From the NCBI GenBank assembly GCA_031265235.1, contig JAISCX010000023.1, forward strand, positions 1-55,090: 55,090 bases of DNA, in the 5' to 3' direction. A program made the position numbers and the translations under genes. The stretch is from Rickettsiales bacterium (lineage in GTDB: Bacteria > Pseudomonadota > Alphaproteobacteria > Rs-D84). The notes under the pieces are model-generated. The model was not told the DNA's origin. It saw only the letters and a program-made list of their open reading frames with translations, and searched no databases. Below, piece after piece: positions 1 through 9,022 of this stretch (positions are counted from its first letter, which is position 1; each line of letters begins with the position of its first letter).

Positions 1-71
1 GTAAAATACAATGGTTTGATGTAGCCAGGACGCATTAAAGCGCCCCTACAGCAACAACAAGGAGAAAAAAT

Positions 72-755
72 ATGAAAAAGCTTATCATAACATCTTTCGC
101 CGCCCTGACGGTGATTTCTGCAAACGCTGCGGAATTGAATCCGTATGTGTCTGAAAAAATATCATTCTCGAGAGTGAATGTTTTAAATCCCGAACTGGTG
201 TTCAGCGTTCCGGGACAAGCGACCAATAAAGGAACCGACGAAAGCGACAATGTTTTTGGAAACAAACTTGCGGTCGGACTTATCATTCCAGCGGTGGCTC
301 GCGTTGAATTGGAATGGGGAATCAATACGGCGGCAAAGGTTGAAAGCGGGCTGAACGGGAACCCTGCCGTCGGAACATCCAGCGATATCAAGACGCAGAC
401 TTTTGGCGTGAATGCTTACTATGACTTTGACACCGGCACAAAATTCACCCCATATATCGGGGCCGGCGCGGGCTTTGCGTATATCAAATCCAAAGCCGCA
501 TCTTATGGCGCAATGCCTGCCAATTCCAGCATAAACGGCGAAGACAGCATCAACACCTTTATTTGGAATGTCGGCATCGGCGCGTCCTATGCTTTGACGG
601 AAGAGCTGGCTATTGACGTTGGATATCGTTATTCCGATCTGGGAACCGCAGAAAGCAAGCTAGATTATAATGAAGCCGGAAGCCATAAATTCATATCGGG
701 CAAAGCGGACTTGATTTCTCATGAAATCACGCTTGGCGCGCGCTATGCGTTCTAA
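72..755 (+). CDS. Outer membrane beta-barrel protein (porin/surface antigen family)
   Basis: Signal peptide MKKLIITSFAALTVISANA; alternating beta pattern; ends in aromatic Phe (LGARYAF). Confidence 0.8.
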   Translation: MKKLIITSFAALTVISANAAELNPYVSEKISFSRVNVLNPELVFSVPGQATNKGTDESDNVFGNKLAVGLIIPAVARVELEWGINTAAKVESGLNGNPAVGTSSDIKTQTFGVNAYYDFDTGTKFTPYIGAGAGFAYIKSKAASYGAMPANSSINGEDSINTFIWNVGIGASYALTEELAIDVGYRYSDLGTAESKLDYNEAGSHKFISGKADLISHEITLGARYAF

Positions 756-782
756 TTAAAACCTATGGACTGACTTAATCAA

Positions 783-810
783 AACCCCGCGTCAAGCGGG
801 GTTGTTTGTT
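783..810 (+). terminator. Rho-independent terminator after the OMP gene
   Basis: AACCCCGC-gtcaa-GCGGGGTT followed by T-rich tail. Confidence 0.7.
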
Positions 811-838
811 ATCTACACTGCAAATTATGTATTGAATC

Positions 839-914
839 TGGTGGCCAGGGACGGAATCGAACCGCCGACACAGGGATTTTCAGTCCCTTGCTCTACCAAC
901 TGAGCTACCTGGCC
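839..914 (-). tRNA. tRNA-Phe(GAA)
   Basis: Minus strand GGCCAGGTAGCTCAGTTGG...GACTGAAAATCC...GGTTCGATTCC...GGCCACCA; anticodon GAA, encoded CCA. Confidence 0.96.
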
Positions 915-994
915 GAATGTGTCAGAATATAAACCATAAATATTCAGGAATCAAGTTTAAATTATTATCGCTTGTTTTTTATGAATAGGATTGT

Positions 995-1022
995 TTGACA
1001 CCTCTATTTTTTATGTTATAAT
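995..1022 (+). promoter_or_regulatory. Sigma70-type promoter of rubrerythrin gene
   Basis: TTGACA-16-TATAAT. Confidence 0.7.
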
Positions 1023-1062
1023 CCCGCCAGATTAAAACTAAACCTACAAGGAGAAAACTATA

Positions 1063-1680
1063 ATGCCAACAATCAAAGGAACCCAGACAGAAAAAAACTT
1101 GCTGATCGCATTCGCAGGCGAATCGCAGGCACGCAACCGCTATACTTTCTTTGCATCCAAAGCAAAATCCGAAGGATATCCGGCCATCGGAAAAATATTT
1201 GAAGAAACCGCAAACCAGGAAAAAGAACACGCCGAAGCGATATTCAAAATGCTCGAAGGCGGAGAACTGGAAATCACCGCAGGATATCCCGCGGGAAAAA
1301 TCGGAACCACGCTGGAAAATTTGCAGGCGGCCGCGTTCGGTGAACATTACGAGAATACTGAAATGTATCCGGAATTCGCGCAAGCCGCGGCCAAGGAAGG
1401 ATTTCCGGCCATTGCGGCGCAACTGCGCGAAATCGGCTATGCCGAGCGATATCACGAAGCGCGCTATCGCGCATTGATAGAGGCTTTGGAAAAAGGAACC
1501 CTGTTCAAATCCGAAAAAACCGTAATGTGGCGCTGCACAAATTGCGGCAACTGGCATATCGGCAACGAAGCGCCGGCGGTATGTTCCGCGTGCCTGCACC
1601 CCCAGGGATACTTTATCGCGGAAAGCACGCTGGATAAATGCGATACCAACGAAGGCTTTTGCGAATGGACCGCTAAATAA
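1063..1680 (+). CDS. Rubrerythrin
   Basis: Ferritin-like ExxH motifs (FAGESQARNRY, ANQEKEHAE) and C-terminal rubredoxin-like CxxC...CxxC; SD AAGGAG. Confidence 0.93.
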   Translation: MPTIKGTQTEKNLLIAFAGESQARNRYTFFASKAKSEGYPAIGKIFEETANQEKEHAEAIFKMLEGGELEITAGYPAGKIGTTLENLQAAAFGEHYENTEMYPEFAQAAAKEGFPAIAAQLREIGYAERYHEARYRALIEALEKGTLFKSEKTVMWRCTNCGNWHIGNEAPAVCSACLHPQGYFIAESTLDKCDTNEGFCEWTAK

Positions 1681-1682
1681 AA

Positions 1683-1706
1683 ATGCGCCGCAAGGCGCAT
1701 TTTTAT
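1683..1706 (+). terminator. Rho-independent terminator
   Basis: ATGCGCC-gcaa-GGCGCAT then TTTTATTT. Confidence 0.8.
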
Positions 1707-1792
1707 TTAGTGTAAAAGTTTTTTGATACCTGGATTCACTCTTACACTTTTTACACTTTTACACTTTTGCGTTTTCTGCTATAATTCCCATC

Positions 1793-2986
1793 ATGAAGAA
1801 TATCAAAAAATCCATTTTTTCCGGGTGCGCGTCACGGCGCACCGTGCTGAAAATCGCCGGCGGGGGGATATTGGCCATTACATTTCTGCCCCGCGTCGCA
1901 TTTGCCGCGCGAAATGAAATCAAATCTATTCGCTCGGGGTCGCAGCCCGGAAACAAAACGCGCCTGGTGATAGAATCCAGCGCGCGGCCCGGATATTCGC
2001 TTTCCTATCCGTCCGCCGGCGCGCCGCGTCTGGTCGTCGAATTGTCAAACACGGTGGCGGCATCGCTAAAACCGGCGTTGGCATCGGGAACCCTGATAAA
2101 ATCAATATCGCAGAACCAATCCGGCAGTTCGCTGCAAGTCATAGCCACGCTGACCAAACCCATCGGCCAGATTCCGAAAAACAATATAATGGTTCTGGAA
2201 CCCAATGGGGACACCGGATACCGCTTGGTTTTGGATTTCGCCGCCGGGAATGCAAGCGCGGATGCCGGTGCGGTCGCGGCGGCAAAAGCCGAACCTAAAA
2301 AGAACACCCGCAAACCCATAATCGTCGTCGATGCGGGGCATGGCGGCAAAGATCCCGGATGCATCGGAAAATCCGGCGTGAAAGAAAAAGACGTGGTCTT
2401 AAGCGTTGCGAAAAAGCTGCGGACGCGACTGGTGGAAAGCGGATTTACTGTGCATCTGACACGCAACAAGGATGCGTTTTTAAATCTTGGCACGCGTGCC
2501 GATATTGCAGAACAAAAGCACGCCGACCTGTTTATGTCATTGCACGCGAATGCGAACCCCAGCCGCGATATGAAGGGATTTTCGGTTTATACCCTTTCAA
2601 AGAAAGCATCCGACGAAGAAGCCCAAAAGCTGGCCGACGCAGAAAACGCCGCGGACAAGATAGAGGTTGACGGATTCGCGCGGTTCGAACCGGATGTGCG
2701 CAACGCGCTGAGCGCGCTGCAACAGCACGCGATTGCGGAAATGTCCGTGGAATTCGCGGCGGGCGTCCGAAAAAAATTCAATGCCGCGGGAATCACCAAA
2801 CAGACGAACGGCGCATTGCGCAGCGCCCCGTTCGCAGTCCTGCGCAGCACCATCCCAAGCGCGCTGTTGGAATTGGGGCATCTGTCGAACAAGGATGAAG
2901 AGAAACTGTTAAAATCTGATTCGTATCAGCAAAAGTTGGTGATTGCAATCACGGACGCCGTCAAAGGGTATAATTTTGATACATGA
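1793..2986 (+). CDS. N-acetylmuramoyl-L-alanine amidase (AmiC-like, AMIN + Amidase_3), Tat-type signal
   Basis: SRRTVLKIAGG signal; VVDAGHGGKDPG, SLHANA and LELGHLSN motifs. Confidence 0.9.
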   Translation: MKNIKKSIFSGCASRRTVLKIAGGGILAITFLPRVAFAARNEIKSIRSGSQPGNKTRLVIESSARPGYSLSYPSAGAPRLVVELSNTVAASLKPALASGTLIKSISQNQSGSSLQVIATLTKPIGQIPKNNIMVLEPNGDTGYRLVLDFAAGNASADAGAVAAAKAEPKKNTRKPIIVVDAGHGGKDPGCIGKSGVKEKDVVLSVAKKLRTRLVESGFTVHLTRNKDAFLNLGTRADIAEQKHADLFMSLHANANPSRDMKGFSVYTLSKKASDEEAQKLADAENAADKIEVDGFARFEPDVRNALSALQQHAIAEMSVEFAAGVRKKFNAAGITKQTNGALRSAPFAVLRSTIPSALLELGHLSNKDEEKLLKSDSYQQKLVIAITDAVKGYNFDT

Positions 2987-3001
2987 TATACCTAATTATT
3001 A

Positions 3002-3030
3002 TTGACAAATGTATTTTATAGGCCTAAAAT
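3002..3030 (+). promoter_or_regulatory. Promoter for small secreted protein
   Basis: TTGACA-17-TAAAAT. Confidence 0.6.
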
Positions 3031-3056
3031 GGCTTTATTATTTAAAAGGACAAATA

Positions 3057-3320
3057 ATGAAGCGCATAATATTATCAATATTGGCAATAATTATTACAAC
3101 GGATGCGTTTGCCTGTTGTTTCTTTTATGGAATACGCGATCGAAATGCAGAAAACTGGCATCTGGCGCAAATGTATGAAGACCCCAGCTATTGCCGTAAT
3201 ATCAAGAAAAAAGACGATCGTAATACCTGTCTGGCGATAGTAAAGAATGACAAATCGTATTGCTTTGCCGTTTATGATAAAAATTCCAAAAAAGCCTGCA
3301 ATGCAAGGTTTGAATCATAA
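3057..3320 (+). CDS. Small secreted Cys-containing protein, unknown function
   Basis: SD AAGGA, signal peptide MKRIILSILAIIITTDAFA; promoter upstream, terminator downstream. Confidence 0.7.
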   Translation: MKRIILSILAIIITTDAFACCFFYGIRDRNAENWHLAQMYEDPSYCRNIKKKDDRNTCLAIVKNDKSYCFAVYDKNSKKACNARFES

Positions 3321-3353
3321 ACATAACAAATAATTCATGATTAATACTGATAG

Positions 3354-3378
3354 AATCCCGCCGGCGGCGGGATTTTTA
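3354..3378 (+). terminator. Rho-independent terminator
   Basis: AATCCCGCC-ggc-GGCGGGATT then TTTAAT. Confidence 0.75.
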
Positions 3379-3419
3379 ATCTTGATTTTCCGCATCCGAG
3401 ATGCAATAATGCGCCTCAC

Positions 3420-3508
3420 GGAGCGTTGGCAGAGTGGTAATGCAGCGGATTGCTAATCCGTGACCGTAGAAATGCGGTCCATAGGTTCAAGTCCTATACG
3501 CTCCGCCA
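3420..3508 (+). tRNA. tRNA-Ser(GCU)
   Basis: GGAGCGTTGGCAGAGTGG...GATTGCTAATCC...long variable arm...GGTTCAAGTCC...CGCTCCGCCA; anticodon GCT. Confidence 0.95.
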
Positions 3509-3531
3509 CTATTTTACTAACATAAAATTGC

Positions 3532-3560
3532 TTGCGAAGCAGGGCAAGCAATGCTATAAT
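3532..3560 (+). promoter_or_regulatory. Promoter of cysS leader transcript
   Basis: TTGCGA-17-TATAAT; overlapped by dyad ATTGCTTGC-N8-GCAAGCAAT. Confidence 0.5.
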
Positions 3561-3569
3561 TTCACTGTT

Positions 3570-3608
3570 ATGAAAACATTCTTTTCTTCTTTTTCCTGTT
3601 GTTGTTGA
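3570..3608 (+). CDS. Putative cysteine-sensing leader peptide MKTFFSSFSCCC*
   Basis: ATG AAA ACA TTC TTT TCT TCT TTT TCC TGT TGT TGT TGA, about 10 nt after a -10 box and 65 nt upstream of cysS. Confidence 0.7.
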   Translation: MKTFFSSFSCCC

Positions 3609-3673
3609 TGCTTGCACATTCCGTTTGCAATAAGCACCACATTTATTTATCATAAACAACAAAGGAAATTATC

Positions 3674-5098
3674 ATGACAATGCCAATCAAATTATATAAC
3701 ACTATGTCCAGAAAACTGGAAGAATTTCGGCCATTAATACCGGGCCAGGTCGGGTTTTATTCATGCGGCCCAACAGTGTATCATTTGGCGCACATTGGGA
3801 ATCTGCGCACCATCATCATGAATGATCTGTTAAAGCGAATGTTCCTTGCAAACGGGTATGACGTGCGCCATATTATGAATATCACTGACGTGGGACACAT
3901 GACCAATGACGAAGAGGGCACCGGCGAAGACAAAATGGAAAAGGGCGCCGCCCGCGAAGGCAAATCCGTATGGGATATTGCGAAATACTATACTGATGAA
4001 TTTCTGCGTGATTGTGCCGACCTGAACATTCTGCCGCCGACCGAAATGCCGCGCGCTACGGATTACATTGCGGAACAGATAGCGCTTGTAGAAAAATTGC
4101 AGGAACTGGGCTATACATACGAAATCCCAGGCGACGGAATATATTATGACACCAGCAAGTTCGCGGCATACGGCGCATTGACCGGTGGAACCATGTCGGG
4201 CAACCGCGCGGGCGCGCGCGTTGAATTCAATGACGCAAAGCGGAATCCTGCGGATTTTGCGCTATGGAAATTTTCGCCCGCTGATAAAAAGCGCGCGATG
4301 GAATGGGCCAGCCCATGGGGAATCGGCTTTCCCGGCTGGCATGCAGAATGCAGCGCTATGTCTATGAAGCTGCTGGGCAATCATTTTGACATCCATACCG
4401 GCGCCGAAGATTTATCGCGCGTACATCACACGAACGAAATTGCGCAGAGTGAGCCTATAACCGGAAAACCATGGGTAAATTATTGGATTCACGGCGGCAT
4501 GCTGGTTGATAAGACTGGCGCGAAAATGGCTAAATCTGCGGGCGAATTCGTCTCTCTGGAACTGTTGCGCAGTCGCGGATACGATCCGATGGAATACCGG
4601 TATATGCTGGCGTTAAGCAATTATCGCCAGCCGTTGGAATTCTCGTGGGAAACACTGGATGCCGCTGGCGCGGGATACAAGAATATCGTGAAAAAAGTTG
4701 CGGGATTGCTGGAATCCGCGCCCGCGCACGGCCCGAAATATGATGAATGGCATGATCGGATTCTTGGCGCCGTGAACGACAATCTGAAAACCGCGACGGC
4801 GTTGGTTTATGTTCAAGAATTACTGGCGGACGATACGGTTGATGCGGAAACTAAAATCGCATTGTTTGAATTCATTGACAGACTTTTGGGGTTGCAGTTT
4901 ATTGATCACGCGCAAAAACTTTTGGATTCTGAAAATGTAAGTGTGCCTGCGGAAATTCAAAAATTAGCCGATGAACGCGTTGCAGCCAAAACCGCAAAAG
5001 ACTGGGCCCGCGCGGACGAAATCCGCAACCAGATCGACGACGCCGGCTGGACGATAATGGATGGCAAAGACGGAATGAAAATAATAAGAAAGCCATAA
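3674..5098 (+). CDS. cysS: Cysteine--tRNA ligase
   Basis: FYSCGPTVYHLAHIGNLR, GWHAECSAM, and KMAKSAGEF (KMSKS-like). Confidence 0.96.
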   Translation: MTMPIKLYNTMSRKLEEFRPLIPGQVGFYSCGPTVYHLAHIGNLRTIIMNDLLKRMFLANGYDVRHIMNITDVGHMTNDEEGTGEDKMEKGAAREGKSVWDIAKYYTDEFLRDCADLNILPPTEMPRATDYIAEQIALVEKLQELGYTYEIPGDGIYYDTSKFAAYGALTGGTMSGNRAGARVEFNDAKRNPADFALWKFSPADKKRAMEWASPWGIGFPGWHAECSAMSMKLLGNHFDIHTGAEDLSRVHHTNEIAQSEPITGKPWVNYWIHGGMLVDKTGAKMAKSAGEFVSLELLRSRGYDPMEYRYMLALSNYRQPLEFSWETLDAAGAGYKNIVKKVAGLLESAPAHGPKYDEWHDRILGAVNDNLKTATALVYVQELLADDTVDAETKIALFEFIDRLLGLQFIDHAQKLLDSENVSVPAEIQKLADERVAAKTAKDWARADEIRNQIDDAGWTIMDGKDGMKIIRKP

Positions 5099-5180
5099 TC
5101 TTTGAAAATCCCGCGGAAAATCTGGACAAAATTCAACGTGTTTTTTGTTTTAGTTTTTCTTTGAGTTTTCGTTTTAGACA

Positions 5181-5792
5181 TCAAGAGCCGAGCGCAGAGA
5201 ACAGCGCGGCCCGAAAGCCAGAGGAGAACCAGGCTTCCATGGTACATTTGTTCGTGCACATGCTCGCACAAACGGATGCATAGAGGGATTCGTCGTTGAA
5301 CACGAAACGCGACGACGCAACGGCAACGTCATTGAGACTATGTATCTTGCAATAACAGTATTCTCCTGCCCTTGACGTCGCCGGACTGCAGTCATCACAG
5401 TCTTGAACCTCTGGCGCGTCATAGTTACCTTTGCCCTTGCTGGGGCTGCAATATCCACCGACCTTGAACTTTGGAACAAGGGTCTCGTTGAAATAACCGT
5501 TGCAATCTTCGACCTCGTTCTCATTTACGCTATACTCTGACGTATAGTGTAAACAATAACTGTTTTCGCAGACTCCACCATAATAATAATCGCCAATGTC
5601 GTCCGTATCTGCATTCGCGACGCCCGCCGCAGACAATATTGCGCCCACGATGCATGCGAATATAAGTTTTTTATATTGTTTCCTTTTATTCAACCATGGT
5701 GCCAACCATAATCCGACACGGGCCGCGTGATCGCGGCGCCGACATACAAACCTTGCCTTGAAACAAAAAAACATCCGAGATGACAAAGCCAT
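5181..5792 (-). CDS. Secreted cysteine-rich protein of unknown function; true start uncertain (possible TTG at the signal peptide or upstream fusion)
   Basis: Internal signal peptide KKLIFACIVGAILSAAGVANA; about 15 Cys in the mature part; frame remains open upstream through the (GA)16 repeat. Confidence 0.65.
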   Translation of the reverse strand: MALSSRMFFCFKARFVCRRRDHAARVGLWLAPWLNKRKQYKKLIFACIVGAILSAAGVANADTDDIGDYYYGGVCENSYCLHYTSEYSVNENEVEDCNGYFNETLVPKFKVGGYCSPSKGKGNYDAPEVQDCDDCSPATSRAGEYCYCKIHSLNDVAVASSRFVFNDESLYASVCASMCTNKCTMEAWFSSGFRAALFSALGS

Positions 5793-5821
5793 AACGGATA
5801 TATAAATCGCTGAAAATTTTA

Positions 5822-5854
5822 TTTGCGCCGGCGCGCGACCGCGCGCCGCGCAAA
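5822..5854. repeat. Near-perfect GC-rich inverted repeat (15 bp stem, one bulge)
   Basis: TTTGCGC-c-GGCGCGCG-ac-CGCGCGCC-GCGCAAA. Confidence 0.8.
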
Positions 5855-5868
5855 AGTCAAGCAGGCTT

Positions 5869-5907
<39 letters not shown>

Positions 5908-5995
5908 GAGTTCTGCAGTTTCTTGACATCAAGGGTTCCTTCTTTCTAAGAATCTTATCCAAAGTCTGGAACTTATGCAAGCGAAAAACGTTTTC

Positions 5996-8065
5996 TTATT
6001 CTTCCAAAAAGCTGCGCAGCTTGCGGGCACGGGTCGGATGCTTTAACTTGTTCAATGCTTTCTGTTCAATCTGACGTATGCGTTCGCGCGTCACGCCGAT
6101 GTATTCGCCGACTTCTTCCAACGTGCTGGTCTTGTTGGTTGACATTCCAAAGCGCTGCCGGATGACTGTTTCTTCCTTGGGGTCCAGTTCCGACAGAATC
6201 TGCGTCACAATCTTGCGCAGGTTTTTTTGCGCCGCGGAAACGAACGGATCCTTGGCAGTTTCATCCGCGATGATCTCTATACGGGAAGAATCGCCTTCGC
6301 TGTCTACTGGCGCTTCTAACGATATCGGGCGCAGGTTGACCTTCATCGCCTTGTGGATTTTTTCGACGGGCAGATAGATGATCTTCGACAGTTCTTCCGC
6401 GGTCGGCTGGCGGCCGTATTTGTGCATGAACTGGCGCGACGCTTTCTGTATCTTGTGAATGTTGTCGATCATGTGCACGGGTATGCGGATCGTGCGCGCC
6501 TGGTCCGCGATACTGCGCGATATGCCCTGTTGTATCCAGTTCGTCGCGTATGTCGAAAACTTGTTCCCCAAACGATAGTCGAACTTGTCCACCGCCTTCA
6601 TCAGGCCGATGTTGCCGTCCTGGACCAGATCGGAAAAGTCCAGCCCCAGACCCCGGTTCGCGGATTTTTTCGCGAATTTTATAACCAGGCGCAGGTTGGC
6701 TTCGATCATTTCGCGCTTGGCGCGCGCGGCTTCCGCCTGGCCGCGGCGGACCAGTTCCACGACCTTTTTGTATTCGGCGGTCGGCTGGCCCGTCTCGTAC
6801 GCGATGCTTGTTATGTCTTCCTGGATTTTCAAAATATCTTTTTCGTGCTTTGCGGCGAATCTGGTCCATGCCGGAACCTTGCTTTTCGCCAGCCTTTTCA
6901 CCCAGTTGCGGTTTAATTCGTTCCCGGACCATTCGTTAAGAAAATCGTCGCGCTTTATCTTAAAGGCGGACGCCAGACGCATCATCTTGCCTTCCAGCCC
7001 CATCAAAAGGGCGTTGCGCGCGGTCAGGCGTTCCAGAATATCTTCGACGCGGTCGTCGTTCAGGCGTATCTTGCTGACATATTCGAACAATTCCAGACGC
7101 AGCTTTACGTACTTTTTTTCCAGCGCTTCGTCCAGTTTCGCCGTCTTGACCAAACTTTCCAAACGCTGTTTCTGCAGGTTTGAAATCTGGTTGAATATGC
7201 GCTTTATCTTGGCGAACAGTTCCAAGACCGCCGGCATCAGCGATTCTTCCATCACCGGAATCGGCACGCCCGACGTTCCGCGCGGTGTGTCTTCCTTGCG
7301 CACGCCGTCCTCTGTTTCCGTTTCCTCTTCTTCTTCCTCGTCGCCCAGCTCTTCGTCTTCCAGGTCTTCGTCATCCAGATCGGCGACGTCTTCCACGCCT
7401 TTGGATTTTAACGCATCGGCCAGCGCGGCCAACGATTTCTTTTCAGAATCGGACGAATACATGACTTCTAGATTCACGATATAGCGCAATTTGATATCGT
7501 CAAGCAAAAGCTGCTGGTACCAGTCCAGCATCGCGCGTATCGTCATTGGCGATTCGCAAAGCCCGTATACGACCAGACGGTTCGCGGCTTCTATCCGCTG
7601 CGCGATCGCGACTTCGCCCACCGCGGTCAGCAATTGCACCGTGCCGATCTGTTTCAAATACGACTGGACGGAATCCTGGATGCCCAGTGTAAGGGATCCG
7701 GTCGCGGACCGTTCCAACTGCTTTGCGTAATGTTCGTAATCGTCGTCGTTGACGTCAACCTGTTCGGCGTCCGCGTTAAGCAGGTCGCGGCTTTTGTCGC
7801 GTTTTTCGGAATCGTCCTCGTCGTCGTATTTTTCGACCCCGCGGGCAAACATCGCGGACTCTATTATATCGACGCCCAGATCCTGTTGGAAAAACTGCAT
7901 AACCTCGTCCCGTTCGGCGGCCGGCACTTCGTCGCCGGCAACGGCCGCGTCGAAATCCATCTGCGACATGTATCCGGCGTCATTCGCATCGTTGGCCAGC
8001 TTTCGCAGATTTTCCGGTAAAGAGTCGATAATTAGTTTTGTTTCGGCTGTAATGGCTTTGGGCAT
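5996..8065 (-). CDS. rpoD: RNA polymerase sigma factor RpoD (sigma70)
   Basis: [56 protein letters not shown]-terminal [21 protein letters not shown]. Confidence 0.97.
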   Translation of the reverse strand: MPKAITAETKLIIDSLPENLRKLANDANDAGYMSQMDFDAAVAGDEVPAAERDEVMQFFQQDLGVDIIESAMFARGVEKYDDEDDSEKRDKSRDLLNADAEQVDVNDDDYEHYAKQLERSATGSLTLGIQDSVQSYLKQIGTVQLLTAVGEVAIAQRIEAANRLVVYGLCESPMTIRAMLDWYQQLLLDDIKLRYIVNLEVMYSSDSEKKSLAALADALKSKGVEDVADLDDEDLEDEELGDEEEEEETETEDGVRKEDTPRGTSGVPIPVMEESLMPAVLELFAKIKRIFNQISNLQKQRLESLVKTAKLDEALEKKYVKLRLELFEYVSKIRLNDDRVEDILERLTARNALLMGLEGKMMRLASAFKIKRDDFLNEWSGNELNRNWVKRLAKSKVPAWTRFAAKHEKDILKIQEDITSIAYETGQPTAEYKKVVELVRRGQAEAARAKREMIEANLRLVIKFAKKSANRGLGLDFSDLVQDGNIGLMKAVDKFDYRLGNKFSTYATNWIQQGISRSIADQARTIRIPVHMIDNIHKIQKASRQFMHKYGRQPTAEELSKIIYLPVEKIHKAMKVNLRPISLEAPVDSEGDSSRIEIIADETAKDPFVSAAQKNLRKIVTQILSELDPKEETVIRQRFGMSTNKTSTLEEVGEYIGVTRERIRQIEQKALNKLKHPTRARKLRSFLEE

Positions 8066-8145
8066 GAATGGGCCTTTTTATAAGTTAACAGTCTTTGAAT
8101 GCTTTTTTATCGTCGGCGGGGTATATATAAAGTTTCGCAGTCCTC

Positions 8146-8673
8146 TTAGCTGCTGACTTTTCTGGCCTTTGCGACAGCGTCCACCAGCGAGGATTCGGAT
8201 ACCAGACCCAAAACGATCGGGCTTTGTATCTGTATCGCGGAATAGTTTTTATGCGTCTTGTTGCGAACGCTTGCCACGGTCGGGTTCGTAGACCGCATCA
8301 GACGCGCGATCTGGCCGTCGGTCAATTCCGGATAGTTCTTTACAATCCACAGAATCCCGCCCAAACGGTTCTGGCGGTGCAGCATCGGCGTATACCCTAT
8401 GCCTTTTTTATTCTGGGACTTTTGCGCGGCGACGATATTCTCGCAAAGCGTCAGGCGCGCATTCGGATCGGCCGCGCATTTTTCAATGTCTTCATAGGCC
8501 AGCTGTCCGGAAAGCACGGGGTCCAGACCCTGAACTTTGTGATTTTCGGCGTCCGCTATGGATTTAACCTCTAATTCATGCATTCCGCAAAAGTCGGCGA
8601 TTTGCTCAAAGGACAGGGATGTATTTTCAATCAGCCACAAAGCGGTGGACTTTGGCATATAGGGATAGTTCAT
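8146..8673 (-). CDS. DUF1013/TrcR-family cell-cycle transcriptional regulator
   Basis: Family-typical MPKSTALWLIENTSLSFEQIADFCGMHELEVKSIAD...GGILWIVKNYPELTDGQIARLM. Confidence 0.85.
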   Translation of the reverse strand: MNYPYMPKSTALWLIENTSLSFEQIADFCGMHELEVKSIADAENHKVQGLDPVLSGQLAYEDIEKCAADPNARLTLCENIVAAQKSQNKKGIGYTPMLHRQNRLGGILWIVKNYPELTDGQIARLMRSTNPTVASVRNKTHKNYSAIQIQSPIVLGLVSESSLVDAVAKARKVSS

Positions 8674-8708
8674 AGGGAATTTCCTTTATTTAAACGTCAA
8701 GTGCACGG

Positions 8709-8737
8709 AATATAATTCATTTATGTATATATTTCAA
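8709..8737 (-). promoter_or_regulatory. Promoter of the TrcR-like gene
   Basis: Minus strand TTGAAA-17-TATATT. Confidence 0.55.
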
Positions 8738-8767
8738 GGGGATTTTTACAAAATATATTTTTTCTTA

Positions 8768-8796
8768 TGGACATGTCGGCCCAAATATTTTATAAT
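8768..8796 (+). promoter_or_regulatory. Promoter of candidate ncRNA
   Basis: TGGACA-17-TATAAT. Confidence 0.6.
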
Positions 8797-8802
8797 GGTG
8801 TG

Positions 8803-9020
8803 AATTTCAATTCGGAATTGAAGTTCGGGGCTTAAAGAACCCCATATAGCACGGCGCAATCTGCGTCGTTATTTGATTGTGCGCTTTTTGCGCCGCTTCT
8901 CCCTTGTATCTAACGGTAGGGGAGCGCTGGTTATAACACAGGGCCTACCCGAAAACCAGCGGGTCATGCTATATGATTTCTTTAACTCCCCGACCGCCTT
9001 GTTTTGGGCGGCTTTTATTT
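8803..9020 (+). ncRNA. Candidate structured non-coding RNA (6S-like length/architecture possible, identity unresolved)
   Basis: Promoter and terminator; long-range pairing CATATAGCA/TGCTATATG, TTAAAGAA/TTCTTTAA, GGGG/CCCC; internal stems CGCTGGTT/AACCAGCG and CTCCC/GGGAG; no convincing ORF. Confidence 0.55.
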
Positions 9021-9022
9021 TC
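8994..9022 (+). terminator. Rho-independent terminator of the ncRNA
   Basis: CCGCC-N8-GGCGG then CTTTTATTTTCTT. Confidence 0.75.

Noticed and set aside
4957-5271. 104-aa minus ORF containing MSKTKTQRKTKTK
   Set aside because: Mostly antisense to the 3' end of cysS; the CTTGATGTC similarity to the GA-locus start is only 9 nt and there is no downstream gene.
6585-7484. Long plus-strand ORF (299 aa, Ser/Arg-rich)
   Set aside because: Antisense shadow of rpoD; low-complexity [10 protein letters not shown] reflects the acidic rpoD linker.
8803-9020. tmRNA or SRP RNA identity for the candidate ncRNA
   Set aside because: No tag-peptide coding sequence, no TpsiC-arm sequence and no SRP GGTCAGG..GGAAGCAGCC core.
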